Source of the DNA: Rhizobium indicum
GTDB taxonomy: Bacteria; Pseudomonadota; Alphaproteobacteria; Rhizobiales; Rhizobiaceae
DNA length: 64,000 nt
Assembly (NCBI RefSeq): GCF_005862305.2
Contig: NZ_CP054024.1
Span: 186,001 to 250,000, forward strand
Reading direction: 5' to 3'
Under the pieces are notes generated by a model. The model saw only the letters and a program-made list of their open reading frames with translations. It was not told where the DNA came from and searched no databases. A program made the position numbers and the translations under genes. Below are positions 31,609 to 43,165 of this stretch, in pieces (position 1 is the first letter of the stretch; each line of letters opens with the position of its first letter).

Positions 31609-32355
31609 ATGGCTGCCATTCAACGAAACAACGCTAGCCTAATCGGCAATCCAGGCGGAAGCCCTAAGCTTTGTAACAGCATTCATCCCATCGGTTCGGT
31701 GATATCCGCGGCGCTCCGGAAAGGAATTGGCATGAACCCCTTCGCCAGAACAGCTGCGGCTCTTTTCCTCGTGAACGGCCCCAAGAGCAATAGCCCCCTC
31801 GACGCAGAGAAGATTTGTTCAGCTTTGATTCAGACACTATTGGAAGATGCCTCCCGCAATCTGGAGGCTCGAGCCTGGCAGAACGCCGTGCAGACGGTCC
31901 CTTATCAGGTAGGAAGAATGAAATTGACGCAAACGCTGAGCTGCACAATGCCGCTTGGGGGGTTGCCGGACAAACTTGCGTCGATGTGCACCAGTAAAGG
32001 CCAAAGGCCCACACTGGCGAAATCCATTGGCTCCTACCTGAAACAATTTGGAAAGCCGACAGCGTTCAACTGCCTCATCCTGGATCAATCCGACACGGCT
32101 GAGATCCACCTCAGTCTGACGTGCCTGGATGTAACGGAGGACCGAAATCCGGAGAAATTTATCATCGCTTCGACTCAAGTTTCGGCGAAGCTGAAGCTCT
32201 CGAACCAGCAAACGCAGGCCGCTATCACCGAGGCCTTCGGCTCCTTCCAGGCGACGAGCGACCAGCCCTTCTACCTCCGCGCTGAATTGATTCAGATGCC
32301 CACCAAGTCAAGCTCAATGGAGGATATCCGTACCCGATGCTCTGGCCGCACGTAG
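31609..32355 (+). CDS. Unknown protein at the end of the nifB operon
   Basis: 248 residues from an ATG behind AGGAGGAATCCGAG, a strong ribosome site; an earlier ATG at 31492 lacks one. I do not recognise the family. There is no signal peptide or membrane segment. The middle (PLDAEKICSALIQTLLEDAS, then NLEARAWQNAVQTVPYQVGR) looks helical, and the later part (LDQSDTAEIHLSLTCLDV, KFIIASTQVSAKLKL) looks like a beta-rich fold. Position, direction and spacing behind nifT suggest NifA-dependent expression in bacteroids. The C-terminal end (SSMEDIRTRCSGRT) may have been altered, since the following 230 bp to nodX are featureless. Confidence 0.65.
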   Translation: MAAIQRNNASLIGNPGGSPKLCNSIHPIGSVISAALRKGIGMNPFARTAAALFLVNGPKSNSPLDAEKICSALIQTLLEDASRNLEARAWQNAVQTVPYQVGRMKLTQTLSCTMPLGGLPDKLASMCTSKGQRPTLAKSIGSYLKQFGKPTAFNCLILDQSDTAEIHLSLTCLDVTEDRNPEKFIIASTQVSAKLKLSNQQTQAAITEAFGSFQATSDQPFYLRAELIQMPTKSSSMEDIRTRCSGRT

Positions 32356-32587
32356 TCCTGACTATTTTGATCCGCGACCATGGACTAGCGCGTCTCCTCC
32401 GCCAAAAGCGCCCGGCTGCCGGGCATTGGTCCAGTTTCACCCGGAACGACTTGCGGCCCCTGTGGTTCTTCTGGCCCAACCGGGCCTCGGATGGGGTCAC
32501 CTTCACCCACTCCGATTCATCCCAGACACCACAGCCCAATGTGGCAGCTTCCATTGGAGTTCCGATCTCTTAACAGGAGCTTTCCGT

Positions 32588-33691
32588 TTAAGCGACGGAA
32601 AGCCTTCTGGCGACTAGCGATGTGCGAAGTTTCATGGCCGGCTGTTCAATCAGCGCCCATGATAGAGCGGCTAGTGCCACGGTTCCGACAGGCTCGACGA
32701 TCCAGAGCCACCAGTGGCCGACCCATCCGATGGCGATCAGCGTGTGCATGACGAGCATATGGTAGAGGTAGATCCCGTAAGAGAGATCCTGCCCGCGCAA
32801 CAGGTTAGGGCGCGGAAGTGAGTGCGCTGCCGACAGGACTAAACCGGCAAGAACAGCGATTCGGAATGCATCGACAGGCGCCGCATTGTTGATCGAGATG
32901 AATGCAGCGGACGTTCCTGCTACCCACCACGTTATCGCGAGATGAGTTGCCAGCCACCACAAGAGCTTGCCTTCGAAGATCTTGCTGACGCGATGCCAGT
33001 AAAGCCGAGCAAGAACTCCCATCGAAAAGATCCAGAAAGTCGGGCCTGCTGTCACCGACAGGAACGGATTGTACTTATCAGTTATGTTGAAGTGCTGCGC
33101 CATGACCCAAGACCCGAGAGCGGCGACGGCAACGACTAGGGCCCCTGCTCGTTTCCACCGCCGCCAAATTTCCAACAGCATTGGCAGGGTGAGGTAGAAC
33201 GTCAGCTCCACCGTCAGCGTCCACAGCACCCCACTTGGGTCCGAGGCGCCGTAAAAGCCGCTCATCGTGTAGGGCTCGTAGGTGAAGTAGACCGCCCAGA
33301 TTCGTGCAGCGGTCAGGATGTAGACTGTGAAGTAAAACAGATACTGCAAGATGCCGGTAACATTTAATCCCCCAGTCACCAGCAGGGCAAGTTCCATCAC
33401 GGCGATGTTGACGAACAGTGCAGGAAAGATCCGGAGCGACCGCTTGACGAAAAAAGAGGCCGCAGACGACGATCGGATGTAAGAATCCGTTACTAGAAAG
33501 CCGCTGATTAAAAAGAAGATCGCAACACCCGGCGCCGAAAACAACAGATCGAAGACCCATGTGCCGTTTAAAGGATCGCCCAGATGAAGCCAATTCCAGG
33601 CGTGGCTAAACATCACCTGGCAGGCGGCAAAGAGCCTTAACAGGTCAAAGTTGTTCCGGTGACCGGATGAGTGTTCATTGGATGGTCCCAT
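32588..33691 (-). CDS. nodX: NodX-like Nod-factor O-acetyltransferase
   Basis: 367 residues of the membrane acyltransferase-3 family: NFDLLRLFAACQVMFSHAWN with the conserved His, FFLISGFLVTDSYIRSSS and many hydrophobic segments. It is the last gene behind nodABCIJ. In R. leguminosarum strain TOM, NodX (same length and place) acetylates the reducing-end sugar of the Nod factor and allows nodulation of Afghanistan peas. Start follows at MGPSNEHSSGHRNN. It begins 199 bp after nodJ, in the same direction, probably under the nodA nod box. Family is certain; the nodX name rests on location, length and general resemblance. Confidence 0.82.
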   Translation of the reverse strand: MGPSNEHSSGHRNNFDLLRLFAACQVMFSHAWNWLHLGDPLNGTWVFDLLFSAPGVAIFFLISGFLVTDSYIRSSSAASFFVKRSLRIFPALFVNIAVMELALLVTGGLNVTGILQYLFYFTVYILTAARIWAVYFTYEPYTMSGFYGASDPSGVLWTLTVELTFYLTLPMLLEIWRRWKRAGALVVAVAALGSWVMAQHFNITDKYNPFLSVTAGPTFWIFSMGVLARLYWHRVSKIFEGKLLWWLATHLAITWWVAGTSAAFISINNAAPVDAFRIAVLAGLVLSAAHSLPRPNLLRGQDLSYGIYLYHMLVMHTLIAIGWVGHWWLWIVEPVGTVALAALSWALIEQPAMKLRTSLVARRLSVA

Positions 33692-33890
33692 GAATGTCCA
33701 TCAGCGCGGGCAGATGCCGCGCAACCTTTTGGCGTTTTATTGAGAACAGAACTCGGTGTAGCGGTGGACTGCGTTGTCGTCTGCAGCTCTGCCGTCAGAT
33801 CGGTTGCCCTCGTTCGGCAACAACATCAACAATTACACGCTGATCCGGACGGTGGGGTCAAGGCACCGCTTACTGTGAAAGTGGCATTCA

Positions 33891-34670
33891 TCATCTCATT
33901 AGCCGCCGCCGAAGCAATGCGGTCGACACGAGGAATGGTACGACTATGTAGATGCAGAGAACGCCGATATGCAGGCAGACATTTGCGATTGGTTGGCCCA
34001 GCATTGTCGGGCGGATAAGATCTATCGAATGCGCCAAGGGCAAGAAGGCGGCTATCTGTTGGAATGCTACGGGCAATTGGTCTACGGGAAACACTGCGCC
34101 CGACAAAAACAACATCGGTGTGATGACGAGGGTTTGGTAAAAGATGAAGTAATCGTAACTGGGCGCGAGGGCCGTAACGACCATTCCAAGGCTCGCAAAC
34201 GCTAAGCCAGTGAGGGCGATGACCGGAAGCGCATAGAGAAGACACAGCCAATGGGTGTATCCCAGCATGGCGGCGACGATACCAATACCGGTGCCCGCTA
34301 GCGCCGCCTTAGTTGCTGCCCATGCCATTTCCCCAACGACGATATCCCCTAGCGTGAGCTGTGTGTACAACATTGCTTCCCAGGTGCGTTGGCCCTGCAT
34401 TCGGCCGAAGGCCGCATAGATAGTCTCGAAGGTTGCAGCAGTCATCGCGCTTGTCGCGATCATTCCAGCCGCCAAAAATGCAGTGTACGATACGCCGTCA
34501 ACGCGCCCTACCATCACTCCCAATCCAGCGCCGAGCCCGAATAGGTAAATTATAGGATCGGCTAGATTCCCGAGAATGGATGCCAGCGCCGCTTTTTTCC
34601 AAGCAAGATAGTTTCTGCGCCAAACTGCGAGCCAGTTCAAACCGCCGGCGGGTAATGTTGCTACGCCCAT
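33891..34670 (-). CDS. nodJ: NodJ, ABC-2 type exporter membrane subunit
   Basis: 259 residues with six or so hydrophobic segments and the ABC-2 membrane pattern ([53 protein letters not shown]). With NodI it exports lipochitooligosaccharide Nod factors across the inner membrane. The start lies three bases after the nodI stop. Confidence 0.95.
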   Translation of the reverse strand: MGVATLPAGGLNWLAVWRRNYLAWKKAALASILGNLADPIIYLFGLGAGLGVMVGRVDGVSYTAFLAAGMIATSAMTAATFETIYAAFGRMQGQRTWEAMLYTQLTLGDIVVGEMAWAATKAALAGTGIGIVAAMLGYTHWLCLLYALPVIALTGLAFASLGMVVTALAPSYDYFIFYQTLVITPMLFLSGAVFPVDQLPVAFQQIAAFLPLAHSIDLIRPTMLGQPIANVCLHIGVLCIYIVVPFLVSTALLRRRLMR

Positions 34671-34673
34671 CGT

Positions 34674-35708
34674 CTACTTCTCCATCTCGCGTCCGGTTAA
34701 CCGCAAGAAGACATCCTCTAAATTTGGTGGACGCTCCAGCAAACGCAGGCCAGAATATCCACGCAGTTGCGCGCGCACCTGCTCTGGATCAGGCGTGTAG
34801 CAGAACAGGGTCTCTCCGCTGATTTCCAGTCGGCTAGCATTTGGCCTGATCAAAAGACTAAGCTCCTGCGGGTCGCCACCGAAAATTTCGATCACGGGAC
34901 AGCCAATCTGCTCCTCGATCAGGGCATGCGGGCGGCCTTCGGCGATCTTTCGCCCAGCTTCAAGCACGCACAGCCGGTCGCACAACCGCTCAGCCTCTTC
35001 CATGATATGGGTGGTCAGAAGAATTGTCTTGCCGCGTGCCAGCAGCGATCGAAGTCGTTCCCAGATCAAGTGGCGCGCGTGTGGGTCGAGACCAGTGGTC
35101 GGCTCGTCCAAAATGAGTAGCTGCGGGTCATTAATGAGCGCACGCGCCAATGTGAGGCGCCGCTTCATCCCTCCAGATAGGTCTGCCACACGCGTATTCG
35201 CCTTGCTCTCAAGTCTCGCAAATTCAAGCAGCGACGAGATGACGGTTTCGATTTCTCTGGTGCTCATGCGGAAGTAGCGGCCGTATACCAAAAGGTTTTC
35301 GCGGACCGTGAATTCCAGGTCAAGATTATCGAACTGAGACACGATCCCGATTTTCGCTCGTGCCAAGCGAACTTGACCCGGTTCCTGCGCTCCGAGTATA
35401 GTGATCGTGCCTCCACTTGGCGACGTCATCCCTAGGATCATACGGGTGATTGTACTTTTACCTGCGCCGTTCGGCCCTAAAAGACCAAAACATTCTCCGG
35501 CGGCGATAGTAAACGACAAGTCATTGACGACAACTTTACCACCATATGACTTCGAAACGCCGGCCAGATCGATTGCAACTGGGGACAATGCGCCAGAAGG
35601 CGAATCCACTGCCTTGCATTTCGAACCGCCCTGCCGCTCCGACGAGATGATATGATCCAGGTGCGGATCAGCGATCGTCGTCTTCAAATTCGCTAATTGC
35701 CCGTTCAT
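34674..35708 (-). CDS. nodI: NodI, Nod-factor exporter ATPase
   Basis: 344 residues from MNGQLANLK; a GGGA is upstream. A frame up to 35825 overlaps nodC and is not favoured. Walker [13 protein letters not shown], signature LSGGMKRR, Walker [16 protein letters not shown]. It has a 60-residue N-terminal extension before [17 protein letters not shown], as in longer rhizobial NodI. Works with NodJ. It lies 37 bp after nodC. Confidence 0.95.
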   Translation of the reverse strand: MNGQLANLKTTIADPHLDHIISSERQGGSKCKAVDSPSGALSPVAIDLAGVSKSYGGKVVVNDLSFTIAAGECFGLLGPNGAGKSTITRMILGMTSPSGGTITILGAQEPGQVRLARAKIGIVSQFDNLDLEFTVRENLLVYGRYFRMSTREIETVISSLLEFARLESKANTRVADLSGGMKRRLTLARALINDPQLLILDEPTTGLDPHARHLIWERLRSLLARGKTILLTTHIMEEAERLCDRLCVLEAGRKIAEGRPHALIEEQIGCPVIEIFGGDPQELSLLIRPNASRLEISGETLFCYTPDPEQVRAQLRGYSGLRLLERPPNLEDVFLRLTGREMEK

Positions 35709-35745
35709 TTCTTGTCCCAAATTTTGAGCTGCGGTGGCGCGATCA

Positions 35746-37023
35746 TCACTCGCCACTATAGGCAATTTCAGATGTCGCCCGTCCTGGCATTTTGGCAGGG
35801 CCCTGCTGACCAACATTCGGCGCAACAGCTACTGATCCGCGCGACAGCCAGTCGCTATTGGATAGGGTACAAAGGGCATAGGCTTTCAAGGGAATTAAGA
35901 GAAAGATGTTCACGAGCGTGTGGAGAGCAAAACTCAGAAACCTAAGTTCGCGGGCGCGAAAGGCAGCCACGCTACACCGTACAAGAGTCATGGATCCAAT
36001 GACCAGGATCGTCCACCATGGCACTGTGGCGGTCAGTGCAAGCTGGCCAATACCGGTCACTACCGACAGCGCAAGAAGAAGAAGGCCGACATTTTGCCCG
36101 ATTGCATCCAGCGTGAGATACCGATCGAGGCCAGGCAGTACGGGGAGCGCAAGTAAAGTATCCCGAAAAGTGCTGCGTGCCCACCGTAATTGCTGACGCA
36201 GATAAACACCCATTGTGTCAGGAACGACTGTCGCCGCGATGGCGCTCGGAACATATTCAGTTCGAAAGCCTGCGCTCAGCATGAGAATCGTCAAATGGCG
36301 ATCTTCGCCGAAGTCACTCGGCTTGCCGCGATAAAGCTGCGTCTCGTACTGATCGAGCAGCGAAAGCATAGCAGACCGACGGTACATCGCACATGGGCCG
36401 CAGCAACACATAACTGCACCGAAGCGAGCTTGTGCCGCGCGCTCCTCGTTGCAGGCAATCCAGTACTCCATGTCAATCAAACGAGTTAGCCAGCTGTCCG
36501 CCTGGTTACTGGCTTTCATTTGGCCCATCGCCGCACCGACTGCTGGATCCCGCATTTTGTGGGCAAGCTTCGAGACTACGTCGGGGGCGATCGTGGTGTC
36601 TGAGTCCACATTCAAGATAAGATCCCCAGAGGACTGGGTTATAGCGGCGATTTGCGCTTTGCGCTTTCCAACATTTTTAGGGAGAATTGTGAAGTTGAAT
36701 CTCTCATCGTCTGCATAGACAGCGCGCTGAGCCACCACCGCGTCGCGATTTTTGGAACCGTCGTCGACTACATAAATACGCAATTTTCCGGCATAATCTT
36801 GTTCCGCAAGCGACGCGAGGCATTCCGAAAGAACGATTGGGTCCTCGTTGAAGCACGGCACAATCACATCGACGCTTGGCACGGGGCTGGTTTCGATGTC
36901 TTGTGCAGGTGTTGTTGAGATCGTTGTCCGCCTAGCATGAAAAACCTGCGCACTCTTGTAAACGGTGGAGAGCATTGCATAAAGCGAGACGGCGGCGATG
37001 CTGGTTGTTGCGAGCAGGGTCAT
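35746..37023 (-). CDS. nodC: NodC, chitooligosaccharide synthase
   Basis: 425 residues, a family 2 glycosyltransferase in the inner membrane that builds the N-acetylglucosamine backbone of Nod factors. Hydrophobic N-terminal segment ([16 protein letters not shown]), the catalytic Asp motifs VDDGS, NVDSDTT and GEDRHLT, and QQLRWARS, followed by three C-terminal membrane spans ([44 protein letters not shown]). nodB is 22 bp upstream. Confidence 0.97.
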   Translation of the reverse strand: MTLLATTSIAAVSLYAMLSTVYKSAQVFHARRTTISTTPAQDIETSPVPSVDVIVPCFNEDPIVLSECLASLAEQDYAGKLRIYVVDDGSKNRDAVVAQRAVYADDERFNFTILPKNVGKRKAQIAAITQSSGDLILNVDSDTTIAPDVVSKLAHKMRDPAVGAAMGQMKASNQADSWLTRLIDMEYWIACNEERAAQARFGAVMCCCGPCAMYRRSAMLSLLDQYETQLYRGKPSDFGEDRHLTILMLSAGFRTEYVPSAIAATVVPDTMGVYLRQQLRWARSTFRDTLLALPVLPGLDRYLTLDAIGQNVGLLLLALSVVTGIGQLALTATVPWWTILVIGSMTLVRCSVAAFRARELRFLSFALHTLVNIFLLIPLKAYALCTLSNSDWLSRGSVAVAPNVGQQGPAKMPGRATSEIAYSGE

Positions 37024-37045
37024 GGTTTCTCGTTTGTCCAGTGTT

Positions 37046-37696
37046 TCAGGGAAGTGAACGAATTTGGAATCCGCGGCTATGCAGTGCCGGAATAATTCGA
37101 GAGAGTGCTAAAAGCGTCTGGTCACGCAGTCCGGCGAGCGAGCATTGCTCAACCTCATCGGGAGGACACCCGTCGTGCAAAAGTACGATTGCCCCAGGCC
37201 GAGCAGCAGCAAGCACCTCATCAACGATCACATCGGTGCCCGGGCAAGACCAATCTCTAGGGTCGGCCGACCAGTGAACGGCTCCAAGTCCAGCCCTCAC
37301 CGATGCTGAGAGCACGTCTTCAGTCCACGCCCCGTAAGGCGCTCGTAAGTGCCGGACCTGGGCTTGGGGGCAGGCCGAGACAATAGCTTGATGCGCCTCG
37401 TCTATTTCACGTTTCACATCCTTGGGATCGCAGGTGGCGAGGTCGGGATGCGTCATGGTATGATTGGCGACATCATGACCTTCCGCCACAAGGCGTTGAA
37501 TGAGTTCCGGGTGATCCTTCACGTAGGAACCGATAGCAAAAAATGTTGCCGGGACGCGGTGCTCAGCTAGAACATCAAGGATTTGCGGCGTGCAGAATGG
37601 ATTGGGACCATCATCGAACGTCAAGTAAACGCAGCGATCTTCCGGTCCGTTTGTGTGATTGACCGGTACTTCGCTCATATAGGCAGGCCGCTTCAT
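37046..37696 (-). CDS. nodB: NodB, chitooligosaccharide deacetylase
   Basis: 216 residues, polysaccharide-deacetylase family. Removes the acetyl group from the non-reducing sugar so NodA can add the fatty acid. Motifs: [12 protein letters not shown] (catalytic Asp and metal Asp), [10 protein letters not shown] (metal His pair) and RAPYGAWTE. Its start overlaps the nodA stop (ATGA-like). Confidence 0.97.
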   Translation of the reverse strand: MKRPAYMSEVPVNHTNGPEDRCVYLTFDDGPNPFCTPQILDVLAEHRVPATFFAIGSYVKDHPELIQRLVAEGHDVANHTMTHPDLATCDPKDVKREIDEAHQAIVSACPQAQVRHLRAPYGAWTEDVLSASVRAGLGAVHWSADPRDWSCPGTDVIVDEVLAAARPGAIVLLHDGCPPDEVEQCSLAGLRDQTLLALSRIIPALHSRGFQIRSLP

Positions 37697-38283
37697 AGTT
37701 CCGACCCGTTTCGTTCAATCAACGAGCCCGCAGGCCACTCAGTCATCGGACGGTCGACGGGAACTACCAATACGAGGACATCTTCAGTGCGCGTGGCTGG
37801 CAGGTCGGAATGCGCGTCTGGAAGCGTGGAGCGCACACGCAGCCCCGTCATCATATTGGCGGTTCCGTCTCGGCAGTATCTTTCCATGTGATTCCGCATG
37901 GCGTGGCGAACTGTTCCAAAAGCAAATGGAACGCTCAACTCGCGCAGAACCGGAAACATAGCGCGGACCGAGTGAGCGATGCCTAATCCTTCTAGATCCG
38001 GTCGCACTCCGTACAGGCCTAGCTCGGCCACAAGCAAATCAGTCGTACCGACCCTTACGAAGCGGCGTAACAAGCCCATGTGGCTAGCGACACCGCGCGA
38101 GTCATATGCGATTGCGCGGCGTTCGGGCCTCGCACCACCCCAGCTTCGGCCAGTCTCGAACGGCTTGGCATTGAAAGCTCCCGTCGGCCCATAGGTCTTG
38201 CAAAAAAAATCAGCGAGCTCCGCGTGGTCTGAAGCTTCCAGCTCATTTTCCCAGCATATTTTCCATCGCACTTCAGAAGACAT
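37693..38283 (-). CDS. nodA: NodA, Nod-factor N-acyltransferase
   Basis: 196 residues, [20 protein letters not shown] to the end as in all NodA. Transfers a fatty acyl chain, here probably the polyunsaturated kind made with NodF/NodE, to the free amine of the deacetylated sugar. First gene of the nodABCIJX operon, 203 bp downstream of a near-perfect nod box. Confidence 0.97.
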   Translation of the reverse strand: MSSEVRWKICWENELEASDHAELADFFCKTYGPTGAFNAKPFETGRSWGGARPERRAIAYDSRGVASHMGLLRRFVRVGTTDLLVAELGLYGVRPDLEGLGIAHSVRAMFPVLRELSVPFAFGTVRHAMRNHMERYCRDGTANMMTGLRVRSTLPDAHSDLPATRTEDVLVLVVPVDRPMTEWPAGSLIERNGSEL

Positions 38284-38474
38284 GCAAAAGCTCCACGTTG
38301 GTCCTTCACCCAGCCACGATCAAAGCCGCGCGAGATTGTTGCGCATGACTATTGGATTGCCGGTTAGACAATCGAGCGGTTAGGAGAAGTAAAGAATTGA
38401 AATCGGGCCCTTGCCCGGCATTTCGATTTTTCGTTCCCGGCCTTGATATTGATCAAGTTCCGGCTTTTCTATAA

Positions 38475-39473
<999 letters not shown>

Positions 39474-40133
39474 GCGGCACCGCCGGGTTCATTTCACAGG
39501 CCCAGTAGTTAGATGGGCGCTGATCATTGGAACCGATGCATTCGGTCCCCAAACGAGGCATCACGCTACAGGCGGCCCCCACTGCCTCAGTTCATCTACC
39601 AATCGAAGCGATTGTGCCGAGAGATCGTTTGAACCTGAGAAGGTGCCATTTGTATGCTTTCCTTGGCCTCATGCAAAAGTGATTCAAAACTTTATTCCTG
39701 TCACTTATGTTCGGCTCATTGCTGAAAACCAGCATCACGCCGCGGCGAGCTCATCGACCTCCCGCACATGCTCCCTGCGCCGCACTGACAACGCGCTGGC
39801 CCGGGAGAGCGGCCAAAGCTCAATACTTTCGATCCGCGTAATCACGCTTTTTCTGGAGGGTCTGCAACTTCGCCGGCGCATGAATTCAGCTGCGGCAATG
39901 GCCGAGCCGCAATCCATAGCGTGGATGCTTTTGATCCACACAATCAATTTTACCAATCGTTCCCTATGATCCATAGCAGGGCAACCGCGCGATGACGTTC
40001 CGGTAAGTTTATCGGTTTCTGTCGTCACTTCGCAGACGAGCCGGAACATCTTCCGATGTTAGCAGCATTTAGATCGAGCCTTCTCGCAAGGCCGTCGGCT
40101 TGTCGAAATTAGGCATGATGGAAAGGAATACAA
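39474..40133. other. Intergenic nodD-nodF
   Basis: 660 bp; holds the nodF nod box and no gene I can support. A frame at 39463-39969 runs through the nod box and is not protein-like. Confidence 0.6.
39912..39958 (+). promoter_or_regulatory. nod box of nodFE(L)
   Basis: ATCCATAGCGTGGATG ... ATCCACACAATCAATTT then TACCAATC, an excellent nod box, 175 bp before nodF. Confidence 0.93.
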
Positions 40134-40412
40134 ATGGCTGATCAACTCACACTGGAAATTATCAGTGCGATCAATAAGCTCGTCAAAGCTGAAAACGGCG
40201 CGAGAACGACCGTAGCGCTCGGCGAAATAACGACTGACACTGAATTGACTTCGCTTGGCATCGACTCGCTGGGTTTGGCTGATGTCCTTTGGGATCTGGA
40301 GCAAATCTACGGCATTAAGATCGAGATGAATACGGCAGATGCCTGGTCGAACCTCAGCAATATCGGCGACGTGGTGGAAGCCGTCCGTGGCTTGCTCACT
40401 AGGGAGGTCTGA
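40134..40412 (+). CDS. nodF: NodF, specialised acyl carrier protein
   Basis: 92 residues with the phosphopantetheine serine in [11 protein letters not shown] (Ser in DSL). Carries the unusual polyunsaturated acyl chain made with NodE. AGGAA lies upstream. The stop directly abuts the nodE start. Confidence 0.96.
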   Translation: MADQLTLEIISAINKLVKAENGARTTVALGEITTDTELTSLGIDSLGLADVLWDLEQIYGIKIEMNTADAWSNLSNIGDVVEAVRGLLTREV

Positions 40413-41624
40413 ATGGACAGGCGCGTCGTTATCACCGGATTGGGCGGACTGTGCGGACTGGGCACCAATGCTTCCTCTATTTGGACGGAGATGCGCGAAG
40501 GCCGCTCCGCCATCGGCCCGATTTCAAATTCAGAGATTCATGAGCTGAAGGGGATGATCGGGACCGAGATCAAGGTGCTGCCTCAACACGACATTGATCG
40601 CAAGCAGCTCATCTCCATGGACCGCTTCAGCCTGCTTGCCGTGCTTGCAGCTAAAGAAGCCATGCTACAGGCCGGCCTTTCGTGCGATGAAGGAAATGCC
40701 CACCGTTTCGGCGCGACAGTGGGCGTTGGCTTTGGCGGATGGGACGCTACCGAGAAGGCCTACCGCACCCTCCTATTGGGCGGCGCGACCCGCACTGAGC
40801 TATTCACTGGGGTAAAGGCAATGCCTAGCGCGGCTGCCTGTCAGGTAAGCATGAACCTCGGGCTGCGGGGGCCAGTCTTCGGTGCCACCTCCGCCTGCGC
40901 CTCGGCCAACCACGCGATCGCTTCAGCGGTAGACCAGATCAAGCTCGGTAGGGCCGACGTTATGCTAGCTGGAGGAAGTGACGCGCCACTCGTGTGGATC
41001 GTGCTTAAGGCATGGGAAGCAATGCGCGTACTCGCTCCAGATACTTGTCGGCCATTCTCCGCAGACAGGAAAGGACTAGTTTTGGGCGAGGGTGCGGGCA
41101 TGGCCGTGCTGGAAAGCTATGAGCATGCCGCCGCCCGCGGTGCAACGATGCTTGCCGAGGTCGCCGGCATCGGCCTTTCCGCCGATGCCTACCACATCGC
41201 TGCACCAGCTGTGCATGGGCCAGAGGCGGCGATGCGCGCCTGCCTTGTTGATGCGGGTTTAAATCCCGAAGACGTAGACTACCTCAACGCCCATGGCACC
41301 GGCACCAAGGCCAACGATCAGATCGAAACGACGGCGATTAAGCGCGTCTTTGATGACCATGCTCGATCGATCTCCATCTCTTCTACCAAATCCACTCACG
41401 CGCACTGCCTCGGGGCAGCAAGTGCGCTCGAAATGATAGCCTGCGTGATGGCGATCCAAGAAGATGTCGTGCCGCCCACCGCCAACTATCGCGAGCCAGA
41501 CCCCGATTGTGATCTGGACGTCACGCCAAATGTGCCCCGGGAGCGCAGGGTGCGCGTGGCCATGAGCAACGCCTTCGCCATGGGCGGCATGAATGCTGTG
41601 CTTGCGTTCAAGCAGGTGCAATGA
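40413..41624 (+). CDS. nodE: NodE, beta-ketoacyl-ACP synthase
   Basis: 403 residues of the KAS II type. Active-site Cys in [10 protein letters not shown], the His residues in [12 protein letters not shown] and [14 protein letters not shown]. Extends the host-specific unsaturated fatty acid on NodF; a main determinant of host range between clover and pea biovars. A ribosome site (AGGGAGG) lies in the end of nodF. Confidence 0.96.
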   Translation: MDRRVVITGLGGLCGLGTNASSIWTEMREGRSAIGPISNSEIHELKGMIGTEIKVLPQHDIDRKQLISMDRFSLLAVLAAKEAMLQAGLSCDEGNAHRFGATVGVGFGGWDATEKAYRTLLLGGATRTELFTGVKAMPSAAACQVSMNLGLRGPVFGATSACASANHAIASAVDQIKLGRADVMLAGGSDAPLVWIVLKAWEAMRVLAPDTCRPFSADRKGLVLGEGAGMAVLESYEHAAARGATMLAEVAGIGLSADAYHIAAPAVHGPEAAMRACLVDAGLNPEDVDYLNAHGTGTKANDQIETTAIKRVFDDHARSISISSTKSTHAHCLGAASALEMIACVMAIQEDVVPPTANYREPDPDCDLDVTPNVPRERRVRVAMSNAFAMGGMNAVLAFKQVQ

Positions 41625-42002
41625 AGTGAAGATCGTCACGATTGACCCCTTGTAAGGCCAGCTTCAAATGCCTGAAGCAGGCGCCGCCGATTCCCGTCAG
41701 CGAGGTTTCGCTGCAATTCCCCAGATACTCGCGCATCTGAAAAATGTTGCGCAGCCACGCTATTCCGCTTTCACCACGTGTCGCGGGGAGCTGGAGCCTG
41801 ACTATTTTCGTCGCCGGAATTCTCACTCGGCTCGCCGGTCGACTAAAGTTGACGCCTCATCCTTTTCTGCCACGAACAAGGAGTGTTACTATCAATTCCA
41901 CCTCCGCCTGCGTCCGATATCGTGCCAGGTGCCAGCTAGCTTGATCGCGAAGTAGTCGCACTCAAGTACCGTCCTCCCGCTAACAAGATCTGAGAAGTGA
42001 CG
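41625..42002 (+). other. Intergenic nodE-nodL
   Basis: 378 bp, longer than expected within nodFEL. A frame at 41668-41955 has no family motif. No nod box is present, so nodL is likely read from the nodF promoter. Confidence 0.5.
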
Positions 42003-42575
42003 ATGACACGCAGCCAAAAAGAGAAGATGCTGGCAGGCGAAATGTACAACGCAGCGGACCCCGAGATCCAAGCCGAGCTGCTCCTCACCGGGGCTTGGTT
42101 GAAGCGGTATAATGACACGCTGGGCGACTCCGCCGAGCGGTGGAATGCGCTCCTTTTAGAACGATTGGGAGCAGTCGGGCTTGGAGCGGTTATTCGTCCT
42201 CCGTTCCACTGCGATTACGGGTTTAACATCCGGATCGGAGCTTGGGTCTACATCAATTACAACTGCGTCATTCTTGACGTGGCAGCGGTAACTATCGGTG
42301 ACGGAACCGCAATAGGCCCTGCTGTGCAGATTTATACTGCGGACCATCCACATGATCCAGAGCAGCGCCAGGCTGGACTGCAGTTGGGACGGCCTGTCAG
42401 CATTGGTAGGCACGCCTGGATTGGCGGTGGAGCAATCATTCTCCCGGGCGTGACAATTGGCGATCACGCTGTCGTTGGCGCTGGTAGTGTGGTCACGCGA
42501 GATGTTCCTGCAGGAAGCACGGCCATGGGAAATCCAGCTCGGGTCAAGGCTGGGGGACGCTTGCCGAAATCATAA
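42003..42575 (+). CDS. nodL: NodL, Nod-factor O-acetyltransferase
   Basis: 190 residues from ATG at 42003 (a GTG two codons earlier is possible). Left-handed beta-helix hexapeptide family: CVILDVAAVTIGDGTAIGP, HAWIGGGAIILPGVTIGDH, the catalytic His in YTADHPHD. Adds acetyl to the 6-position of the non-reducing sugar. Confidence 0.95.
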   Translation: MTRSQKEKMLAGEMYNAADPEIQAELLLTGAWLKRYNDTLGDSAERWNALLLERLGAVGLGAVIRPPFHCDYGFNIRIGAWVYINYNCVILDVAAVTIGDGTAIGPAVQIYTADHPHDPEQRQAGLQLGRPVSIGRHAWIGGGAIILPGVTIGDHAVVGAGSVVTRDVPAGSTAMGNPARVKAGGRLPKS

Positions 42576-43165
42576 AAGCAGGCGTTGGGGCAATCCGGTG
42601 GTAAGGGGTCGTTTCTTTACTTGTGCGAACGGAACTTCTGGGCCGCCATGGCCCTTGCGGTTCCAACCGTCGGCACTTTCACTCTGACGCAAACCTCCTT
42701 GCAAATGCGGCTGGGCAGTCCTGCTGACCGATTCGTGATCGCGTTTGCATGCAAAGGAGCAATTACGACTTAGGGTCAACCCGCAGACACATACCGCTTC
42801 ACCTGCAGAAAAACGAATTGCCTTTCAGTCCGTGCGCACGATGAAAGACAATTGGTCGTGTCGAATGGACATGCGCGCGGCATGTCGTCGGCAAATACCA
42901 ATTCCTGTTGGCTCGAACATTTTCAGAGGCAGGCGCCCAACACCCGGGAGCTTATCAGTCTGCACTTTGGAGAAGGCATCATTCGCTGCGTACAGCGTCA
43001 ATCGACCCTACTGAGTACAAAGCATCCATGACGTGGATGATAGCTATCGCAACAATCAATTTTACTAATCTGTGTAGAGTTATTAGCACGCGCTGGAGGA
43101 CACGCACCGAGCGGCGTCCGCCTTCCTGATTACGGTCGGGGGCTCTTGGGACATGGGTGACGAGC
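42576..43165 (+). other. Intergenic nodL-nodM
   Basis: 590 bp with the nodM nod box; no gene seen. Confidence 0.6.
43024..43070 (+). promoter_or_regulatory. nod box of nodMN
   Basis: ATCCATGACGTGGATG ... TATCGCAACAATCAATT then TTACTAATC. Good match, 95 bp before nodM, so nodMN form a separate unit. Confidence 0.9.

Noticed and set aside
41668..41955. Small gene between nodE and nodL
   Set aside because: No ribosome site or family; the composition resembles random translation.
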